Origin: Bacteroidota bacterium
GTDB lineage: Bacteria > Bacteroidota > Ignavibacteria > UBA10030
Length of the DNA: 17,828 bases
Assembly (NCBI GenBank): GCA_003519375.1
Contig: DOWV01000032.1
Span: 9,152-26,979 of the forward strand
Reading direction: 5' to 3'
Shown here: positions 13,744-17,828 of the stretch, piece by piece
Position numbering within the stretch: the first letter of the stretch is position 1
Layout: each line of letters begins with the position of its first letter
Notes under the pieces: model-generated
Databases searched by the model: none
Seen by the model: the letters and a program-made list of their open reading frames with translations, nothing else
What the model was told of the DNA's origin: nothing
Made by a program: the position numbers and the translations under genes

Positions 13744-15891
13744 ATGGCTATTCAGTGTAAGCCACACGTTGCGCTGTTGCTGCTGGGCGCTCTTGCTCTG
13801 CCTCCACACCTATTCTCACAAACCATTTCCGACAGCATCAAGTATCGACTTCCGGTTGTGACGACCATTGGAACACGGATTTCAGAGCCATGGCTTGAAG
13901 TGCCGCTGGCTCTCACCGTGCTGCCGAAAAGCAGCCTTGCACTGACCAAAGGCTACGGGCTTGATGAAGCGTTGGCCGGCGTGCCGGGTGTGCTCGTGCT
14001 TTCCCGTTTCGGAAACCAGGATGTTCGCATCACCATTCGTGGTTTTGGCGCGCGTGGAGCCGGTGAGCGCTCAAACTCGGGCACATCGCGGGGAATTCGT
14101 CTTCTCTCCGATGGATTTCCGGAGACCGAACCCGACGGCCGGACGGCGTTTGATCTTGTGGATCTCGCCGGGGCGGGATCGATCGAAATCGTCCGTTCCA
14201 ACGCGTCCTCGCTCTGGGGGAACGCGGCAGGCGGCGTGGTCAATATCAGGTCCAATACGAACTTCGAAAATCCATTCGCCCGGTATTCATCTGCCTTCGG
14301 GAGCTATGGATTCCACAAAGAAATGCTGCAGGCTGGAGCCCATGTCGGTACAGGAAAGCTGGCAGTATCGCTGAGTAATACAAACGCGGACGGATGGCGA
14401 TGGCACTCGCGCAGCTCGATCACACTTCTGAACATGGCTCTCCTCTCGCAAATTGGTCAGGAGACGACGCTGGGAGTGTACCTGAGCGGCGCGAGCAACC
14501 TCTTTCGGATCCCGGGACCGCTGACGCAAAGTCAGTATGACGTCAACGAGCAACAAGCTGATTCTCTCTACATCAAACGCGATGAGCGCCGGTTCAATCG
14601 TCTTGGCCGCATCGGTGTGACATTTTCACATGGCATTGGTGATGCACATACGTTCTCCGCTTCGGCGTTCATGAATCCGAAATACCTGCAGCGGTCTGAA
14701 CGCAACACATTTCGCGATTTCACGAGATACCATCTCGGCGGAAATTTTACCTACCAGAACAAATCATCACTGAACCCGGAAGTGAACAACATACTCCTGG
14801 TTGGAATGGATGAAGCATATCAGGATGGGGCGATTCTCTTTTATGCGCTGACGGCGAACGGCGGAAGGGGTTCAACGCTGACCGAGAACAAGCGGGAAGG
14901 GGCGAACAACTTCGGCCTTTTTGTACAAGATGAGGTCATGGTGGGGGAACGCTGGAGTGTTCTCGTCGGCGGACGGTATGACGATATTACGTACTATGGC
15001 CGGAGTTTCGTTAAGCCGTGGCTGAACGACGCACGGTCATTCAGGCATTTCACTCCCAAAGCGGGTGTCACGTACCGCCCGACATCGACACGGAGCTTCT
15101 ATGCGAACATCGGCGGAGGTATCGAGGTGCCGGCTGGAAACGAAACAGATCCCGTGCCGCCGGATACAATCCATGCATTGAATCTCCTGCTCGATCCGAT
15201 CACATCAACAACGATCGAAGTCGGGACAAAGCAACTGATGCAGCTGGGCGCGGGAGCGTGGGGAGGAACTGTCGTGTACGATGTTGCACTTTATTGGCTG
15301 GAGGTTTCGAATGACATAGTTCCGTACCGAAATGGCAGGTTCTACTTCACCGCGGGAAAGACCCGCCGCATGGGAGCAGAATTCGGGGCAAAGGTGCAAT
15401 TGGTGAACGGTCTCTCTCTCGAGGGAGCATTAACGGTTTCGGACAACAAGTACCTGGAATACAAAGTCGATTCTGTGTACTACAACGAAAATAAAGCGAA
15501 GATCTTTGCAGATTACAAAGACAACGAGGTTGCCGGCATACCGGGTGCATTCTACAGCGCGGCGCTGAAGTTTGCTTCACCCTCAGCGAAAGGATTCTAT
15601 GCGCGCATCAGCGCGCAAGGTACAGGGGCATATTTTGTGGACGATCCCAATCTTGTGGAGGTGCCCTCATGGCTCTCGATGAACGCCATGATCGGGCTTG
15701 ATCAGCTCCATCTGGGAAAAGGTCCGTTCACCGTTTCCGGCTTCCTTGCTGTGCAAAATGTCCTCAACACAAAATACGTCGGCTCCGCCTGGATCAATCC
15801 GGACCTGAATGCCCAGGGGAAACCGATGTATATCGAGCCGGGATTACCGAGGAACCTGGTGGTGAGCTTTACGCTCGGGGCAGAGCTGTGA
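13744..15891 (+). CDS. TonB-dependent outer-membrane receptor
   Basis: A 715-residue receptor predicted to form a 22-stranded barrel that takes up a ligand using TonB energy. A signal peptide (1-26, ending L-F-S-Q) is followed by a TonB-box-like segment (L-P-V-V-T-T-I-G-T-R, 36-45). The plug domain follows (about 50-170; I-R-G-F-G-A-R-G and S-S-L-W-G-N-A-A-G-G-V-V-N-I motifs), then the barrel to the C-terminus (Y-D-D-I-T-Y-Y-G, V-L-N-T-K-Y). There is no N-terminal carboxypeptidase-like domain and no SusD partner, so it is not a SusC pair and looks more like a siderophore/FecA-type receptor. Methionines at 13726 and 13729 are alternative starts; no strong ribosome site decides. Its ligand could be a glycan fragment, given the divergent glycosidases, or iron. 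Confidence 0.9.
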   Translation: MAIQCKPHVALLLLGALALPPHLFSQTISDSIKYRLPVVTTIGTRISEPWLEVPLALTVLPKSSLALTKGYGLDEALAGVPGVLVLSRFGNQDVRITIRGFGARGAGERSNSGTSRGIRLLSDGFPETEPDGRTAFDLVDLAGAGSIEIVRSNASSLWGNAAGGVVNIRSNTNFENPFARYSSAFGSYGFHKEMLQAGAHVGTGKLAVSLSNTNADGWRWHSRSSITLLNMALLSQIGQETTLGVYLSGASNLFRIPGPLTQSQYDVNEQQADSLYIKRDERRFNRLGRIGVTFSHGIGDAHTFSASAFMNPKYLQRSERNTFRDFTRYHLGGNFTYQNKSSLNPEVNNILLVGMDEAYQDGAILFYALTANGGRGSTLTENKREGANNFGLFVQDEVMVGERWSVLVGGRYDDITYYGRSFVKPWLNDARSFRHFTPKAGVTYRPTSTRSFYANIGGGIEVPAGNETDPVPPDTIHALNLLLDPITSTTIEVGTKQLMQLGAGAWGGTVVYDVALYWLEVSNDIVPYRNGRFYFTAGKTRRMGAEFGAKVQLVNGLSLEGALTVSDNKYLEYKVDSVYYNENKAKIFADYKDNEVAGIPGAFYSAALKFASPSAKGFYARISAQGTGAYFVDDPNLVEVPSWLSMNAMIGLDQLHLGKGPFTVSGFLAVQNVLNTKYVGSAWINPDLNAQGKPMYIEPGLPRNLVVSFTLGAEL

Positions 15892-15943
15892 CGCGGCGCG
15901 GAAATTGAATGGCTCTGTGTTATTGGCGACAAAGCGTGGATGG

Positions 15944-17650
15944 TTACGCCCGCTCCGTTGCGTAGAGATGACGTTTGATCTTCTGTGTTGCTGTTTTCTC
16001 AAACGGTTCCCGTTGCTCGATGGCGCGGGCAAGGCGGGAAAAAGAAGAAACCTGTTCATTTGTTTGTCGGCGGATCGACTCCAATAACTCCTGAATGCGC
16101 TCCTTGGCCTGAGTTTCCGTCAGGCTTGCTTCGGCAAATTCCGCATCAAGTCTTTCGTAGTCGAGGAAAATGCGGGCCACGAGCTGGCCCTGATCGTGCA
16201 GTACGAGCGATTCCAGGACTACGTCCGATCGATTAATGATCGATTCAATCACCTCAGGATAGATGTTCTCGCCGCTTGGGCCGAGAATCACGTTCTTCTT
16301 CCGGCCGCAGATATAGAGAAATCTATCCTTGTCGAACATCCCCAGATCGCCCGTGTGGAACCATCCGCCGGGTGTAACGACCTCCGCTGTGCGCTCAGGA
16401 TCCCGGTAGTAACCAGACATGAGTCCCGGGCTCTGAACGACGATCTCTCCTATTCCACTTTTTGGATCGGGATCTTCAATCCGAACCTCAACGCCCGGGA
16501 GCACCGGACCCGTGGAACGATAGCGGGTGGCAGCGGCGCTTGATCCGGCGATGAGAGGGGACGTCTCGGTAAGGCCGTAGCCGATGGCGTAGGGGAATTT
16601 TGCTTCACGGAGAAATTTCTCCACGTCGGGTGCAAGCGACGTGCCCCCAATGCCGAAAAAGCGGATAGCACCGCCAAATGTCGCCATGAGCTTCCTTCCC
16701 GCCATTCGGTTGATCCGTTTTCGAATCGGCGGAAACGCGTAGGCCATTCGTACCAGCTTGCGTTTCTTAATCTCCGGGAGAATGCGCGATTTGTACATTT
16801 TCTCAATGATAAGCGGCACGGTTAACATAGCCGTCGGCTTGACGCTTTCGAGAGCCGGCAGCAGCACCGCCGCAGTAGGAGGTTTGGTGACGTAGTACAC
16901 TGCTGCCCCGCACAGGATCGGCAGGACAAGACCGAGCGTGCACTCATAAACGTGCGCCAGGGGGAGGATCGACAGAAACCGGTCATGCTCATCGATGTTC
17001 GGGAGACGGGACGACGCCTCTGCATTCCACACGATGTTCTTGTGTGTGAGCATTACGCCCTTGGAATGTCCTGCTGTGCCGGATGTGTAAATGATGCTGG
17101 CCAGGTCGTCTTCGCGTACCGTTGTTCGTGCCCGGCCGGCCCATCGCAATGCGAGATTCTTTATCTTGCGCAGTTCCTTGCTTCCCTCCGCCACCAGCTG
17201 CCGCAGCGTTGCCTTCGACGTAGAAGGATTGATGATAGAAAAATCGTTCAGGAGAATAACTGACTGAAATTCCATGAGATCGAGATCTTCAATCTTGTGG
17301 TAGTACCGCTCGGAGACGAAAACGACTTTGCAGTCGGATTGACGCAGAATGTGATGGATTTCAGATGTGTGGAACTCCGGCAGTATGGGCACCACCACTG
17401 CGCCCATGGATGCAATAGCGAAATAGGCAATTCCCCAATGTGGGGACCCTTCGGCGAGTATGGCGACGCGATCGCCGTGGGCAACTGCTTGGTCTTTCAG
17501 AAACTGTTCGAGGCGCGCGACTTCAAGCTGGAACTCCTCGTACGTAATAGGAGTGCCGTCTGAGAAAGATACCGCAGGCTGTTTTGCATATCGTTGCGCG
17601 CTGTTCTCGAGAAGAGCTAGGAGTGTGAATTCGCTGAGGCGAGAGTTCAT
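15944..17650 (-). CDS. Long-chain fatty acid--CoA ligase / AMP-dependent synthetase
   Basis: A 568-residue cytoplasmic adenylate-forming enzyme that activates a carboxylate (probably a long-chain fatty acid) with ATP and then loads CoA. Core motifs are in order: P-loop Y-T-S-G-T-A-G-H-S-K-G (188-198), A5 Y-G-L-T-E-T-S-P (358-365, E362), ATP-binding G-D (434-435) and G-R-K-K-N (449-453). G-E-N-I-Y-P (460-465) follows, and the C-terminal lysine motif T-Q-K-I-K-R has K557. Length fits long-chain acyl-CoA synthetases. The P-loop has A and S where T and P are usual; such variants are tolerated in the family. The ATG at 17650 is chosen because homologous sequence begins there and GGAA lies upstream; an open frame runs to 17740. 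It converges on the receptor gene across 52 bp. There is no clear functional link to the glycosidases. Confidence 0.93.
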   Translation of the reverse strand: MNSRLSEFTLLALLENSAQRYAKQPAVSFSDGTPITYEEFQLEVARLEQFLKDQAVAHGDRVAILAEGSPHWGIAYFAIASMGAVVVPILPEFHTSEIHHILRQSDCKVVFVSERYYHKIEDLDLMEFQSVILLNDFSIINPSTSKATLRQLVAEGSKELRKIKNLALRWAGRARTTVREDDLASIIYTSGTAGHSKGVMLTHKNIVWNAEASSRLPNIDEHDRFLSILPLAHVYECTLGLVLPILCGAAVYYVTKPPTAAVLLPALESVKPTAMLTVPLIIEKMYKSRILPEIKKRKLVRMAYAFPPIRKRINRMAGRKLMATFGGAIRFFGIGGTSLAPDVEKFLREAKFPYAIGYGLTETSPLIAGSSAAATRYRSTGPVLPGVEVRIEDPDPKSGIGEIVVQSPGLMSGYYRDPERTAEVVTPGGWFHTGDLGMFDKDRFLYICGRKKNVILGPSGENIYPEVIESIINRSDVVLESLVLHDQGQLVARIFLDYERLDAEFAEASLTETQAKERIQELLESIRRQTNEQVSSFSRLARAIEQREPFEKTATQKIKRHLYATERA

Positions 17651-17828
17651 GATCGTCGGTTCCGGCAGGTATTGAATGCTCTCCAAGGTAGGTAAAATTC
17701 CAAAGGAACAAAATAACTTGACGGTGCATGGAACACACACCGCTGCCGGTCGTTAAGCTGGATTTCTTTCGAGTGTTGAAAGATCAGAGCTGCCGTGCAC
17801 GATATCGTACGCGAAAATTCTCACTTCT

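Noticed and set aside
13744..15891. SusC-type receptor of a polysaccharide utilisation locus
   Set aside because: There is no carboxypeptidase-like N-terminal domain, the protein is shorter than SusC proteins, and no SusD gene is adjacent.
15892..15943. Bidirectional terminator between the convergent receptor and ligase genes
   Set aside because: I found no GC stem followed by a T run in the 52-bp gap.
17651..17740. N-terminal extension of the acyl-CoA synthetase frame
   Set aside because: The family's N-terminus begins near MNSRLSEF. The extension is not typical and lacks a better ribosome site.
17799..17808. ACGATATCGT perfect 10-bp palindrome near the right edge
   Set aside because: It is short, flanks do not extend the symmetry, and the downstream context is cut off by the window end.

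Overview
The window looks like chromosome from a Gram-negative bacterium of the Bacteroidota/Ignavibacteriota kind. The evidence is four exported glycosidases, a TonB-dependent outer-membrane receptor, weak Shine-Dalgarno signals, and intergenic repeats of styles common in genomes of that group. The phylum assignment is an inference with modest confidence. No rRNA, tRNA, CRISPR array or phage gene was seen.

Layout. Bases 1-125 hold no gene that I can support. Bases 126-883 are a RAYT (REP-associated tyrosine transposase) gene on the minus strand, bracketed by two 46-bp palindromic repeats with identical 13-bp arms. Bases 892-13346 carry, all on the minus strand and in transcription order from the right: a GH38 alpha-mannosidase, a 59-residue cysteine-rich small protein, a GH116 glycosidase, a GH20 beta-N-acetylhexosaminidase and a GH29 alpha-fucosidase. 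The spacers are 64 to 670 bp once the repeats are counted, so this is a gene cluster rather than a tight operon. A TonB-dependent receptor (13744-15891, plus strand) is divergent from the GH38 gene. A long-chain acyl-CoA synthetase (15944-17650, minus strand) converges on it. Bases 17651-17828 hold no gene.

How the genes may work together. All four glycosidases have N-terminal signal peptides without a convincing lipobox, so they are probably periplasmic or secreted. The receptor could import oligosaccharides or another ligand. No SusD homologue, sugar transporter or regulator is present. Fucosidase, hexosaminidase, mannosidase and GH116 (a family with beta-glucosidase and beta-xylosidase members) together match the monomers of a complex N-glycan, perhaps the plant or invertebrate type that carries core alpha-1,3-fucose and beta-1,2-xylose. 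This is a hypothesis drawn from the set of families.

The intergenic DNA is unusually rich in structure. It holds a 46-bp block found twice (3301-3346 and 13535-13580), each copy followed at once by a different inverted-repeat module; a 119-bp MITE-like element; a nested 153-bp palindrome; and a GC-hairpin repeat at 9629-9742.
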